Below, in pieces: positions 10,522 through 23,023 of a stretch of 64,000 bases of DNA (position 1 is its first letter; each line of letters begins with the position of its first letter). The position numbers were made by a program, and so were the translations under genes. The DNA comes from Calvatia gigantea (Eukaryota; Basidiomycota; Agaricomycetes; Agaricales; Lycoperdaceae). The DNA lies in the NCBI GenBank assembly GCA_025093985.1, contig JACAAK010000019.1, positions 1 through 64,000 of the forward strand, written 5' to 3'. A model generated the notes under the pieces. That model was given only the letters and a program-made list of their open reading frames with translations, did no database searches and was not told the DNA's origin.

Positions 10522-11430
10522 ATTATCCCCATGCTTATGGGAAAAGTGAAAAACCTTAGACTTGTTATGCTCAAGTACTAAGGCAAAGTGCTCAAAGAGC
10601 CAAAATATAATACTATATGCCTTCTTAAGAGACGCAAGGTTGGATTTCCAGTCCTTGGACTGTATGATAATAGTGCTATCATCTACATATGACAGGAGTG
10701 TAGTCCCAAGGTGGGATGCCTCCCTGTCAAAAAGCCACATCAGTGGTATGATGTATAAGGCTGAGAGGACTGGGGAGAGAGCAGAGCCCTGCCCTACCCC
10801 CACATTTGTATTGAATGGCTTGGACTTAAAAGAGTCTCAGCAATACTGGGTCTTCCATCCTACCAAGTAGTTGGCAAAGAACCTGACAACCTCAGGGGTG
10901 AATCCTTGCTTGTGCAATATTGCAACCAGCATGTCATGGCAGAATTCTACCCTTGCTGCTGGGTTGTTGGAGGTCTGACCTGGACAGATACCCTCTAGTC
11001 TGGGAAGTTGGGGGTCGGGTGGCTCCAAGTGCAGGCCTCTTGTGCTGGCCTCCTCTTACTACACCTGTTCCCTCTCGGACACTTAACTGCCACAGCTGCT
11101 AGGCCCTCTGAGTGTGGGATGATCAGGGCACTGCTATTTCATGGTGGTGTATCACTGGGTGTACACCACAAGACCTGGACAACTGGGTCTTCTATAGTAT
11201 AATGGGCATTTTGGGAAACTGGTGGATTTATTAAGTAAGGGGGGGCTTAGTCTGGTCTAGGTTTGTGCTTGGGTTGGGTTGGGTTGCCTCTGAATGGTAG
11301 ATTACTCTTAACTCATCGGACATTGTAGTTTGGGTGCTTGTACTCTGCTACACACAGACTGCAATTGGGCACTGCATTATAAATTGGTGCAAGCCTTGAA
11401 ATAAAATAAAATAAAATAAAATAAAAAAAG
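10522..11430 (+). mobile_element. 5'-truncated Tad1-type LINE with inverted 5' part
   Basis: From about 10941 to 11397 this is LINE 3' UTR in plus orientation, ending in an A-rich (AAAAT)n tail at 11398-11430. From 10522 to about 10940 it is ORF2 RT sequence in minus orientation, including the intact catalytic YVDD (LLSYVDDSTI) and the block GVGQGSALSP. A 5' segment inverted against the 3' end is the hallmark of twin priming in LINE integration. The tail joins the 3' LTR of C1 about 31 bp inside that LTR. The left end is cut by element A. Confidence 0.8.
11398..11430 (+). repeat. (AAAAT)n LINE tail
   Basis: Tandem AAAAT units ending in AAAAAAG. This is the 3' tail of the truncated LINE, longer in period than the pure poly(A) tails of the other copies. 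Confidence 0.85.
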
Positions 11431-11716
11431 GTTGCAACTTAGGCTAAGACTTGAGGGTGAGTAAGGGGATGAGAACTAGAGGTGGTTAAGCATACCAAAT
11501 ACAGGGAGGTATATGTACAGTATGCTTAAATATAGAAAGAGTTATCCAGTTGAATAGATGGGAATACTATGTGAAATGTCTGATAACTATGGCATGGTAG
11601 TATGTGAGTTGGTACTCAGAGATCGCTGGCACTGGAATAGATGAAACAGGTACATAGTGAATACAGAGTTAGGAGACAGGCATGGTAATGCAGTGAAGAT
11701 AGTGAAATCCACAACA
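11431..11716 (-). repeat. 3' LTR of C1, missing its outer 31 bp
   Basis: Ends at 11716 with ACAACA next to a purine-rich tract. It matches the C1 LTR at 33872-34053 and the B-type LTRs. The outer end was lost to the LINE inserted at 11430. Confidence 0.85.
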
Positions 11717-11740
11717 TTACCCCTCAGTTAAGCTTCATGC

Positions 11741-12111
11741 CTAAGGAAGCTCATCAAAGTCTCCATGGACTACTGCTGCGGTGAGTGCCTTCTTGGTGGC
11801 ACCAATGAGGTATCTTCCACTGTTGGACTGCATAAAGAAAACAGGTAAGTGGCTTTGACTATCTTGGAAAGTAGAGACTGGGACTCCTTTATATGGGAAC
11901 TCAGTGACTGTGGAGTTCTCCCAGTAGTTTCTGACTATCAAGTTCCAATAGTGTGGGTTGCATTCTTGGCTGAGTAGTACAGTGCAATAGTGGGCAGGTG
12001 GCTAAAAAACCAAGACTATCTGTGGTAGGGTGATGGTTTTGATGAAGCATCATAAGGCATTGACTTCTTTCTTCATCAAGACTGTGGTTTCTTTGTCCAT
12101 AGGGGTACTGG
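11741..12111 (-). pseudogene. C1 third ORF, C-terminal part
   Basis: Homologous to the C-terminus of the third ORFs of B1 and B2: LIVRNYWENS ... FPYKGVPVS ... SGRYLIGATKKALTAAVVHGDFDELP. At least one in-frame stop lies near 12003. It is separated from the N-terminal part by LTR E and element B1. Function unknown. Confidence 0.8.
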
Positions 12112-12519
12112 TGTTAAGACGAGTACACCACAATAGTTTGCACTAGTGGTGGAGGGGAGTCGTACTCACTGGGTTTGTTGAGATGTGCGTTATAGACTGT
12201 AGCTAGAGGATATCTGAGTGGAATGATGGGCAGAGAATAGACTGGATTGTCTAAAGAATATATGCATACTACATAGGTCTTATATATCTAATAGTTCTGG
12301 TCTGTGCGCCGTTCTACCTAATACAGGTGAGGTCTTATCTGCCAGTAGCATATACAGAGCATACTGCGTACATTGTTCTATTTAATAGACCATGACCAGC
12401 AACTTAGAGTGCGGTCTAGTACATTGTTCGTTATCTCTCTTCAAGAGTGAAGTACTCAAGAATCTGTTTCAGCTATGAATAGACTGAACCAACGTAGTGG
12501 TACGGATCGAGATTCAACA
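12112..12519. repeat. Solo LTR, family E
   Basis: 408 bp beginning TGTTAAGACG and ending GATTCAACA, flanked by an exact TSD ACTGG (12107-12111 and 12520-12524). It lies inside the C1 third ORF. No other copy is in the window, so the parent element is unknown. Confidence 0.85.
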
Positions 12520-12547
12520 ACTGGCTTGGACATTAGAGATGGGTGGG

Positions 12548-12852
12548 TGTTACAACCTTAGTCTGAGTTAACCTCAGGTTGCAACTTGGGCTAAGACTTG
12601 AGGGCAAGTAAGGGGAGAGGAACTAGGTGGTTAAGCATACTGAATACAGGAGTATGTATGTACACTTAAATACTACAGGAACATCCAGTTGAATGGATGG
12701 GAAACTACATGAAATGTCTGGTAGGGATGGCATTGTAGTTAGTTGGAGTCATACTCAGAGATTGCTCAGTAGGAAATAGCTGAAACAGGTACACAGGAGA
12801 TAGGAATGTAGACAGATAAGGAACACAATATGATTGGTGAAAGTTCACAACA
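12548..12852 (-). repeat. 3' LTR of B1
   Basis: 305 bp. In element sense it starts TGTTGTGAAC and ends GTTGTAACA. It pairs with 18584-18888. Confidence 0.95.
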
Positions 12853-12870
12853 ATACCCCCTGATTAGGCT

Positions 12871-13860
12871 TCATGCCTCAGGAAGCTCATCAAAGTCTCT
12901 GTTTACTACTGCAGTGGCAAGTGCTTTTTTAGTGATGGCAATGAAGAACTTTCCTTCATTGGAATGCACTAAGAAGACAGGCGAGTGGCTTCATCTGTCT
13001 TGTTGGATAGGGACTGGAATGCCATTGTATGGGAAGTCGGTGGTGGTGGAGCTGTCCCAGTAGTTCTTGACTATCGAGTTCCAATAGTGTTGGTCCTTTT
13101 CTTGTCCTGGCAGTACAGTGTGGAATCTTGTGGGTGGAAGAAAAACTGATACAAGTTGTGGTGGTGTGATGGTCTTTATGAAACAATGAAGGGCATTAAC
13201 TTCCTCTTTTATGGAAACTGTGGTTTCTTTGTCCATGGGGGTATCAGCTCAGGTTGGCGGCGTAGGGTTGATGGTGTTGTGTAGTTCAGAGAGGGTGATG
13301 TGAATCCTGTCGACCAAGGTGTTGATATCGGGGTCTTCATTTGACTTGTCTCTCCCAAGTAGTTTCATGGCTATGTCAGCAAGCTCCAAGAATATGTTGG
13401 CGATGTCAAGGTGGTTAAAGACTTCAAGGCCCAAATCGATTTGGCTCTAGAGCCCTTGGATGCGATCTTGTTCATTAGGAGTGAGGGTAGACTGGTCTAG
13501 TGCTTAGAAGATGGCAGGAATATGCTGGTTGGTGGAGGAGAAGGTGTTGGTGAATCCAGCGTACATGTCGGCAAAGGTGATGCAAGTGGTGGTGAGGGTA
13601 ATGTGTTGGTTTACTACCAGTTGTTTGTTCTGGGCAGTGATGTTCTCAATTTCACTGTTGGTTGCCTTGTCGACATCTTTGAGTAAGGCTTCGAGGAGGC
13701 CTTGTGCTGGGGACAGTGTTTTAGTGAGATTGAAGCGAGTTTCCTGGGGGGCCAGTGCTCTGCTGCTGCCTGGTTCTGGGAATGGTAGGGAGGAAATTCT
13801 GGTAGGAGTGGGGTGAACAAGGGAATCGATAGCGATGCAGTTAAGTTGGGAAGCAGGCAT
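12871..13860 (-). pseudogene. B1 third ORF, about 330 codons, unknown function
   Basis: Starts MPASQ, 6 nt after and in frame with the pol stop (TAAATAGACATG), and ends just before the polypurine tract. Stops occur near 13502 and 13447 and again near 12990. The N-terminal 60 residues are Pro/Ser-rich. They are followed by helix-like segments (AQGLLEALLKDVDKATNSEIENI; ITFADMYAGF) and conserved blocks GLEVFNHLDIANIFLELAD, DRIHITLSEL, VNALHCFIKTIT, YWNSIVKNYW and KKALATAVVNRDFDEL. No signal peptide, membrane span or metal-binding cluster is visible. Homologues occur in B2 (22034-23017) and C1. The position equals that of env in errantiviruses, but nothing in the sequence looks like an envelope protein. 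Confidence 0.8.
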
Positions 13861-13866
13861 GTCTAT

Positions 13867-16800
13867 TTAGTTTCTTTGTCTGGGTTGTTTGTTTGATGCT
13901 TTTTTGTGTTTTCTGCCCCCTCTTTTATGGGTATCCTCCAAATGCCTTTTTTGGTAGTCTCTTATGGCATCTTTCGCATTTTCCAAATTGGGCTCTGCTG
14001 TCCACGTATCTTCTTCATTGCTGTACCCCTTCCAGTGGACCAGGAATTGATAACCCCTTCCTCGTTTTCGTTGTCTGCAGATCTCTTCCACTTCATACTC
14101 TTCCTCATTGTTGATGATCACTGGGTCAGGTGCTGATGGTTGTTTTTGACTCAGGAACTCTGCCTGGTGTGCTGGTGTCAGGAGCTGTTCGTTGAATACA
14201 TCATGGATGGCCCATCCATCCGGTAGTGTCAGCCAATATGCTGCTTCTCCTATCTTTTCCTTAATAAGGAAAGGTTCATACCATTTTTGGCCTAGCTTCT
14301 TTGATAATTGATTGGTATGGATATTGGTGTTCTCCAACCATACTTTATCTCCTATTTGATATGTGCTGGCATGAGTTCTACTGTGGTCGTGTTGCTGTTT
14401 CATCTTTTCTTGGTATGTCCATAGTGCTGATGAGGCATTGTCTCGGACGGCTTGTAATCATTCCAGGAATGCTGTGGCAATGGGATTGTTTGTTGTCGGC
14501 TCATTCTTGCCTTTCCATGGATTCCTTCTGTAGTTTAGGAAGAATGGTGTTTCCTGTGTTCCTCCGTGTTGCTTGTCATTGTACTGGAATTCTGCAATAG
14601 GGAGCCATTCTGCCCAGTCGTCTTGGTCATAGTTGCAGTACAGGCAGATGTAGGTTTCCACTTCTCTGTTGATGTGTTCAGTTTGTCCATCTGTTTGTGG
14701 ATGATATACTGTTGATAGGTTTCGTTCAATGCCGAGCCCCTTGAATAGCTCCTTGGTGAATTCTGATGTGAATTGAGGTCCTTGGTCACTGAGTACTTTC
14801 CTCGGTAATCCGTGTAGCTTCCATATTTCGTCTTAATATATCTTTGCAACATCTTTAGATGAAGCATCTGTGGTTGTCACTGAGAGTCGTATCATTTTTG
14901 TGAAGCAGTCTACAATAACTAGTATTGCGTCCTTTTCTTTAGACTCTGGCAGTGGTCCGATCATGTCGACACTGATTTCTTCCCAAGGTCCATTTGGTAT
15001 TGGGAGGGGGTGTAGTGGTGATTTGAGTGGCATCGTTCTTGATTTGTTTCTTTGGCAGGCTTGACATCCTCGGATATATCTTTTTACATCCCTTCGTATT
15101 GATGGCCACCAGTAGTCTCGGTTGATTAGTTCTGTCATCCTGTGTTGTCCTGGGTGTCCTGCATCTGGAGTGTTGTGGTACTGTGTTAGGATTTCTTCTC
15201 GTAGTTTCTGGTCAGGTGGAATGTATGTGCTATTCTGTTTGTAGATTACTCCACCATCTTCGGTGAGTTGGGATCCTTGCTTCTTTAGTTCAGTTAGGAC
15301 TGTTGTTTCTTGTTGGGTTCGGCTTCGAATTTGCTCTAGGAAGTTTGGTTCAATGAACAATTCTGCTCATAAGAGTACTGTGCTGTCTGTGCCTTCTGTC
15401 TGTAGCCAGCTTTCTCGGATCATAGTGACTAGTTTATCTTCTTGTCCTTCTGGCATTTGGTGGATTTGGGATAGCAGGTTGGCTTTCATGTTTGTTTTTC
15501 CAGGCACGTGTCATAGTGTGAAGTCGTAGTCTTGTAGCCGTAGATACCACCATGCTTGTCATCCATTTAGCTTTTGTGGTTCTCAGTAATACTTGAGATT
15601 TTCGTGGTCAGTCCAGATTTCGAATCGTTCTTCGGCATCTAGAAGGTAGTGTCTCCATTCCTTCAGGGCATGGACAATGGCTAGCAACTCTTTGTTGTAT
15701 ATTTCATAGTTTCGTTCTGCTGGGGACAGCATTCATGATGTGAAAGCAATTGGGTGCCATTTGTCTTCTTGTAGCTGTGAAAGTACCCCTCCTAATGCAT
15801 AATCCGATGCATCAACTTCTACCCTGAATTGGCCATGCCTTTGTGGTAATGTCAGGACAGGTTCTTCGGTGATATGTTTCTTGAGTTGGTTGAATGAGTC
15901 TTGGTGCTCTTGTGTCCATTCCCATATAGTTGCTCCTTTGAGTTTGTTTAAGGGCCCCGCAATCATACTGAAGTTTTTGATGAAACGTCGATAGTAGTTT
16001 GTGAAACCCAGGAACCTTTCTACCCCTTTGGTGTTCTTGGGTTCAGGCCATTCTTGTATCAATTTTACTTTATCTTCTTCCATTTTGATTCGTCCATGTC
16101 CTACCTGAACTCCTAACATTGGGATTTCTTCTGCATCAAAGATACACTTGGTTCACTTGAAGCATAAATTGTACTGTGCTGCCCATTCCAGAAATTGTAT
16201 TGTTCATTCCTTTAGTTGCTCCTTAGTGTCTCCCAGGATGGCAAAGCCATCCATATAATTTATAATATCTCCATTTTGTAAGAGGTCATGGAAGATGTTT
16301 GTCATCATTCTGGAGAACGTCCCTGGTAAGTTGCTTAGGCCAAAATACATGACTGTTGGTTCAAAGAGTCCTTCATTGGTGAGGAAAGCAGCTTTCCATT
16401 CATCTCCTTCTTTGATCCTGATGTTGTTGTATCCCCAGATGATGTCCAATTTATTGAAGTATTTTGCCTTTCCAAGTTTGTCGATTACTTCCTCAATTCT
16501 TGGTAATGGTGTTTTGTCTTTGATTACCACATTGTTTAGTCGTCTGTAATCTTGGATTAGCCTTTTGGATCTGTCTTTCTTTGGGATGAAGAATGTTGGT
16601 GCTGCATATGGGGATTTCGATGGTTGTATTCATCCCAATTTTAGGTTTTCCTTGATGAATGACTTGAGCTCATCCTGTTCTTTGACTGTCATGTTGTATG
16701 TCCCTGCACTTATTTCTTTTGGGGCATCTTTAGTTAGGACTATCTCATAGTCCCATTCAGTTTGTTCTGGGAGCTTGTCAAATGTTGTTTTGTTGAATAA

Positions 16801-17387
16801 GTGTGTGAACGGTTGTACGTAGTCTAGTAGATCTTCCAGTTTGGTTGGGTCTGGTTTGTCTTCTTCCTCCCATAAGTCTTCTGTAGTAGCTATGCTTTGT
16901 ATTTTTTTGGTGATAGGAATGTTCTGATGGGGGAATTGGCAGCCTGGTGGGCATCGGGTGAACTTGATCTCTCTGTTGTTCCAATCTACCTCTGGGTTGT
17001 GTTTGACTAGCCAATCATGTCCTAGGAAGACCTCTGCTCTGTCCTGTAGTTGTACGACTGAGGCCTCGATTTGTTCCCTATGTCCCTGGATGTTGATGTT
17101 GATCATGGTGGTCTCCATTACTCTTCCGCCTTGGTTAGGTGTTCCGTCCACATTTAGTACCAAAATTTGTTGTTCTAATTTCCGGGTAGGGAGTCTTTCT
17201 TTGTCCACTAGTTTTTTGCTGATGCTGCTGGTTGTGCATCTTGAGTCTACAATGGTGTTGACTGTTATTTCTTTTCCTGCTGTTTGTATTTTCCCTTTTA
17301 GATTTAGTTCATGCTTTTTTCTCTGAGGAATTGTGTAGAGTTTGTCTGATATCCTAGATACAAGCTTTTTGACTCTCGAGGTAGTGC
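13867..17387 (-). pseudogene. pol: B1 pol: protease to chromodomain, multiply broken
   Basis: One frame, -1 relative to gag, with about ten stops (for example near 16630, 16204, 15733 and 14833). The protease site reads VDSRCTT instead of the DSG seen in B2. The RT catalytic motif at 16246-16257 is YMDG, so the second Asp is lost. RNase H begins VEVDASDYALGGVLSQ. The integrase has the zinc site HNTPDAGHPGQH ... CQACQRN and the blocks VDMIGPLP, SDQGPQF and HPQTDGQTE. The chromodomain near 14110-13960 carries YEVEEI ... YQFLVHWKGYSNEEDTW. Inactive as it stands. Confidence 0.92.
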
Positions 17388-18506
<1,119 letters not shown>

Positions 18507-18583
18507 CTAGCTCCTGGGTTGCTTCTGTTCAGGCCTGTTTTCAGTCTACTCCTTGCAAGGTGAGGTGGGGATGCTTAACCAAA

Positions 18584-18888
18584 TGTTACGACCTTAGTCT
18601 GAGTTAACCTCAGGTTGCAACTTGGACTAAGACTTGAGGATGAGTAAGGGGAGAGGAACTAGGTGGTTAAGCATACTGAATACAGGAGTATGTATGTATG
18701 CTTAAATACTACAGGAACATCCAGTTGAATGGATGGGAAACTACATGAAACGTCCAGTAGGGATGGCATTGTAGTTAGTTGGAGTCATACTCGGAGATCG
18801 CTTGGTAGGAAATAGCTAAAACAGGTACACAGGAGATAGGAATGTAGATGGATAAGGAACATGATATGATCAGTGAAAGTTCACAACA
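18584..18888 (-). repeat. 5' LTR of B1
   Basis: 305 bp partner of 12548-12852. It is followed on the right by TSD GTGGG and by the interrupted C1 third ORF. Confidence 0.95.
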
Positions 18889-19489
18889 GTGGGGATCTGA
18901 CAGTGTTGCATAGTTCCTTGAGAGTATTGTGGATTCTGTTGACAAGCTCTTTAGTGCTGAAGTCATCAGGGGTAGTGTCTCTACCAAGTAGACTGGAGGT
19001 AATGTCTCCTAGCTCTAGGAAGATTTCAGCAATATCAATGCCTTTGAATACTTCAATAGTGAGGTTGATTCTACTGTACAGGCTGTTGACATGGGTTTGT
19101 TTGGTCAGAGTGAGTAAGGATTGACTGAGTGCATGGAAAATGGCAGGGATGTGTTGGCTGGTTGATGCTGAGGCATTTTCAAAACCAGCATACATGTCTG
19201 TGAAGGTGATGCAAGTAGTAGCAAGTGTGATAAGACAGTTGGTGTTCAGTTTCTGGTTTTGGATGGTGATTGTAGCCAGTTCTTCATTGGTGGTATTGTT
19301 GACATCCTTGAGCAAGTCCTCGAGGAGCCTCTGGGCTGGGAACAGAATTGTGGCCATGTTGAAGTGAGTGCCACTTGGAGTAGGGGCTTTGTTATTTCCT
19401 GGAGTAGGAAGGGGTACAGACAAGATTCTGGTGGGATTGGGGTGAACAAGAGAGGTGATGGTGATGTGGCTAGATTGAGAGGCAGGCAT
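18889..19489 (-). pseudogene. C1 third ORF, N-terminal part
   Basis: Begins MPASQSSHITITSLVHPNPTR, homologous to the starts of the B1 and B2 third ORFs. It is open until the B1 insertion. Removing B1, LTR E and one TSD copy of each joins it to 12525-12542 and then 12524-11741, giving 990 nt in one frame (apart from point stops). The pol stop and spacing are again TAAACAAACATG. Function unknown. Confidence 0.85.
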
Positions 19490-19495
19490 GTTTGT

Positions 19496-19792
19496 TTAGC
19501 TAGTTGAGTTGTTGCATGGTTTTTCTAGGTTTTCTGGGTTTTCTGCCCCCCTTTTTATGGGTATCCTTTGGATGCCTGTTTAGGTAGTCCTATATGGCTT
19601 TTCTCATGTTTCCTAGGTTGGACTCTGCAGTCTATGTATCTTTCTCATTACTATACCCCTTCCAGTGCACCAGGAATTGGTATCCCTTTCTGTGCTTCTA
19701 TCACCCTCAGATCTCTTTAATCTCGTACTCTTCTTCATTATTGATGATGACTGGATCTGGTGCTGGCAGTTCTTTCTGGCTTGGGAACTCTG
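19496..19792 (-). pseudogene. pol: C1 pol C-terminus with decayed chromodomain
   Basis: Homologous to the last 100 residues of B1 and B2 pol, with several stops: EEEYEIKEI, then YQFLVHWKGYSNEKDT. It stops at the G-family LTR inserted at 19793. The rest of pol resumes at 28089. Confidence 0.8.
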
Positions 19793-19822
19793 TGTCACAA
19801 CCCCTATGTGTGCTCACCCGCT

Positions 19823-21128
19823 GTAATGGCAAAGCTGTTTTCATGCATGAAAATTGCTAATCTAAGGCATACAAGCCTAATCTAATGATTGCATTGAACC
19901 TTCCTGTAGTAGTATGACCTAATCTAAGAGCCCAACAGTATAATAAAAGAGTACTCGATCACTGTAGAACACTATGGCCATTGATGACAGATAGTGGTGG
20001 CTACAGGATGACCACTGTGCTTAACAAAAAGCAATTCTAACAGTGTACTGTATGACCAGTCGTGATTCCGGCCAGACCAGGTGGTAAAACCATTCCAATG
20101 TGTCTATACAGAGCTACAGGACCCCTCCAATGAGCCTAGACTCGGGAAATAAGTCCGATGCACTTAATCTAAAAGGATAATTGGCATGCTCACAAGGAAA
20201 TGCCACTGTTGTTAGATTAACAAACAACACTCAGCACTAATGATGCATATGGACGTGTTCACGTACAATCCACGGGGACATGTAGGAGAATAGTTCATGC
20301 GATGTCCAAAATCTTAGATGTTCTACATATTTAGAGAAGAATGCAGACCCAGAGAACAGGCTAAAATACAGTCTGGAACAAATGGATACCCAGAATCCTT
20401 CTGTATTTCCAATGTTTCACTAATCTAACAGGTTGTGGCTCTCTTGGTACGTGATCTAATCTACTAGTTTGTACCTTGCTTGATAATATGTTCCTAGTCA
20501 TGTAATCATTATCTTGTCATAACAAGCACCCAAATAATATATAAACCCCCTCTAAGGTGTCAGATGTGGCAAGGAACCTACTAGCCATTGCCCAGCCTTC
20601 AGAGCACAGTGAAAAGTGATCTATTGTGCCTGAGTGAAGCAAAGTAATAAGTTCTTTTGAGATTAACTAGACTAAGTGACTTGAGCTAAGGTTGAGACCT
20701 TTTGATCTAAGAAGAAGACCTTGGGCTTACTCATGAAGTGAGCTTAGATTAAGAGCATATTGCATTGCTACACCCTGGTACTTGGCGTATCACAAGTGTA
20801 GGACAGTGCGCTTCTGGTCATTAACTTGATAAGGGTGAATCTTAGGAAGTACCTGAGGTTCTGTGTCTTGTTGACTTCTTGGATAAGGGACACGAGTTGC
20901 ACTTTTTTACAGTGTAACTTGGCTTTACTCTTCTTAGCGAAGGTAGTTAGCTATTCTAGTGTTCTCTACGTGTCATTGTTTCACGTTATTTTGTGGAGTT
21001 GTCCCTCATATTGTCAGATTGCCTCCCCATGAGCTTGCTTTGTGCAGAAATCTTTAAAAATCTATTTTGTCAGCTTAATCCAAGCTGTACATCCATATCA
21101 CATTTAGTATTCTATTTCTGCCTCTTTA
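19823..21128. mobile_element. Unclassified 1.3 kb insertion inside LTR G
   Basis: Absent from the other G copy and flanked by CCGCT (19818-19822 and 21129-21133). It has no long ORF and no poly(A) tail. Its ends (GTAATGGC ... CTCTTTA) are not TG...CA, and I see no good terminal inverted repeat. It holds a TATA box at 20538-20545 and eight copies of TAATCTA on the two strands. It could be a non-autonomous DNA element, or a damaged LTR with leader. Confidence 0.55.
20538..20545 (+). promoter_or_regulatory. TATA box in the unclassified insert
   Basis: TATATAAA followed by CCCCC, about 720 bp into the insert. It resembles the LTR promoters in this window. Confidence 0.35.
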
Positions 21129-21451
21129 CCGCTTCACCCACTCATACCCAAACTATATCCCATTTATATTTTAGTTACCATTCACTCTCACCTGCTCTCC
21201 CCCACCTCCCCCACACTCCATTCTTATTATTGATGTCTGACATTAATTTCCGATTATCCTCCTTGTATATTTCTCCAGTTGTTATACCTACCCCTATTTC
21301 CATTGCAATTCCCTTTTTCCCATTCATGACATTCCTGTTTCACCTTATTCCTTCTAGTTAGTTGCATGTCCAGTGTTTCTATCTAGTGGCTGTACCTGGC
21401 CAGCACATGAAGTCATAGTAGTTTCCTTTCGTAGAACCACTCTCCCTCGAG

Positions 21452-21459
21452 TATATAAA
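21452..21459 (+). promoter_or_regulatory. TATA box of LTR G
   Basis: TATATAAA, with a matching TATA region in the inverted G copy near 98-108. It supports the LTR reading of this repeat. Confidence 0.45.
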
Positions 21460-21701
21460 CTGTAGCTACTTTGCTTGTAATCCTCAGTCTGAAATCAACT
21501 TAGTGACATGCTACTTCTGTTCCACCTCTGCCTCTGTATCTGTCCTTGCCTCTGTCTCTGCCCTCGTCCCTTGTTCTGAAGTTAGGACCACTCATCAGCA
21601 GGAGGGTGCAACATATATGTTGAAGCCATGGTCCTCCTGAGTTCACCCACTTTGCCCACCTTCATCTGTATTTACACATAACCCTCAGGTATTTAGACTT
21701 C

Positions 21702-22008
21702 TGTTACGACCTTAGTCTGATAAGACCTCAGGTTGCTACTTAGGCCAAGTCTTGAGGGCAAGTAAGGGGAAAGAACCAGGTGGTTAAGCGTACCAAATAC
21801 AGGAGTATGTATGTATGCTTAAATATGGAAGGGAGCATCCAGTTGAATGGATGGAGATAACTACATGAAACGTCCGATGACTATGGCATAGTAGTTATGA
21901 GTCAGGACTCAGAGATCACACAGACAGGAATAACTGAAACAGGTACACGACGAGGGGGAATGCAGATAAGTGCAGAGCTGACATGAAAATAGACGAATGT
22001 TCACAACA
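21702..22008 (-). repeat. 3' LTR of B2
   Basis: 307 bp partner of 27745-28051, bounded by TSD ACTTC on its left. Confidence 0.95.
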
Positions 22009-22033
22009 ATACCCTCTGGTCAGGCTTCATGTC

Positions 22034-23017
22034 TCAGGAAGCTTCGTCAAAGTCTCCGTTTACCATGGCAGCAGCGAGTGCCTTCTTGGTGGACATGATG
22101 AGGAATTCTCCACTGTTGGATTTTGTGAAGAAAACTGGCAAGTGGCTGTGACTGTCTTGACAGATAGGGACTAGGATGCCGTTGAATGGGAACTCGGTGG
22201 TGGTAGAGCTCTCCCAGTAGTTCTTGACTATTGATTTCCAGTAACATTGGTCTTTCTCTTGTCCTGGTAGTACAGTGCAGAATCTTGCGGGAGGGAGAAA
22301 AACCGATGTGAGTTGTGGTGGGGTGATGGTTTTTATGAAGCGTCGGAGGGCGTTGACTTCCTCCTTCATGGAGACTGTGACTTCTTTGTCCATGGGGGTA
22401 TTGGTACGAGATGGCAGGGAGGGATTAACTGTGTCATATAGTTCCGAGAGGGTGATGTGAATTCTGTCTACAAGGGTGTTGATGTTGGGATCTTCGTTTG
22501 TCTTGTCTTGTCCGAGGAGTTTCATGGCGACATCTGTGAGTTTGAGGAAGATGTTAGCAATGTCGAGGTGATTGAAGACCTCGAGGCCCAAGTCAATTTG
22601 GCTTTGGAGTCCTTGGACTCAATCTTGTTCGTTGGGGGTAAGGGTGGACTGGTCTAGGGCTCGGAAGATGGCAGGAATATGTTGGTTGGTGGAAGACGAT
22701 ATGTTGGTGAACCCTGCATACATGTCAGCAAAGGTGATGCATGCTGTAGCAAGGGTGATGTGTCAGTTTACGACTAGTCGTCGGTTTTGAGCAGAGATGT
22801 TCTCAATTTTACTGTTGGTTGCTTTGTCGACGTCCTTGAGTAGGGCTTCGAGGAGGCCTTGTGCTGGGGATGGTGTCTTCACAAGGTTATAACGGGTTTC
22901 TTGGAGAACAGGTGCTCGGCTGCTGCCTGGTTCGGGGAATGGGAGGGAGGAAATTCTGGTGGGAGTGGGGTGGATGAGGGAGTCGATGGCAATGCGGTTG
23001 GGTTGGGAGGCAGGCAT
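22034..23017 (-). pseudogene. B2 third ORF, about 328 codons, unknown function
   Basis: Begins MPASQPNRIAIDSL, 6 nt after the pol stop (TAAACAAACATG). It reaches the blocks HIPAIFRALDQSTLTPNEQD, GLEVFNHLDIANIFLKL and FIKTITPPQLTSVFLPP, then YWKSIVKNYWESS and KKALAAAMVNGDFDE. The longest open stretch is 22591-22034. Stops lie near 22763 and 22622, the latter a TGA where B1 has CGC. No membrane or signal segment is visible. Its presence in all three B/C elements here shows it belongs to the element rather than being captured once. Confidence 0.82.
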
Positions 23018-23023
23018 GTTTGT

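Noticed and set aside
10318..10803. 161-codon frame as a fungal RT gene
   Set aside because: Only the first part is LINE RT; the rest is read-through into the A-family LTR.
12871..13860. Third ORF as an env gene
   Set aside because: The position fits, but no signal peptide, glycoprotein Cys pattern or membrane anchor can be seen.
19793..20794. A separate ~1 kb LTR from TGTCACAACC to GTATCACA
   Set aside because: The first 30 bases match the G LTR at 445-416, which continues at 21134. The flanks of 19793-20794 (CTCTG/AGTGT) do not match, so two nested repeats explain the sequence better.
20993..21361. 122-codon plus-strand frame
   Set aside because: Crosses the border of the unclassified insert and LTR G; Pro/Ser/Leu-rich chance frame in CT-rich DNA.
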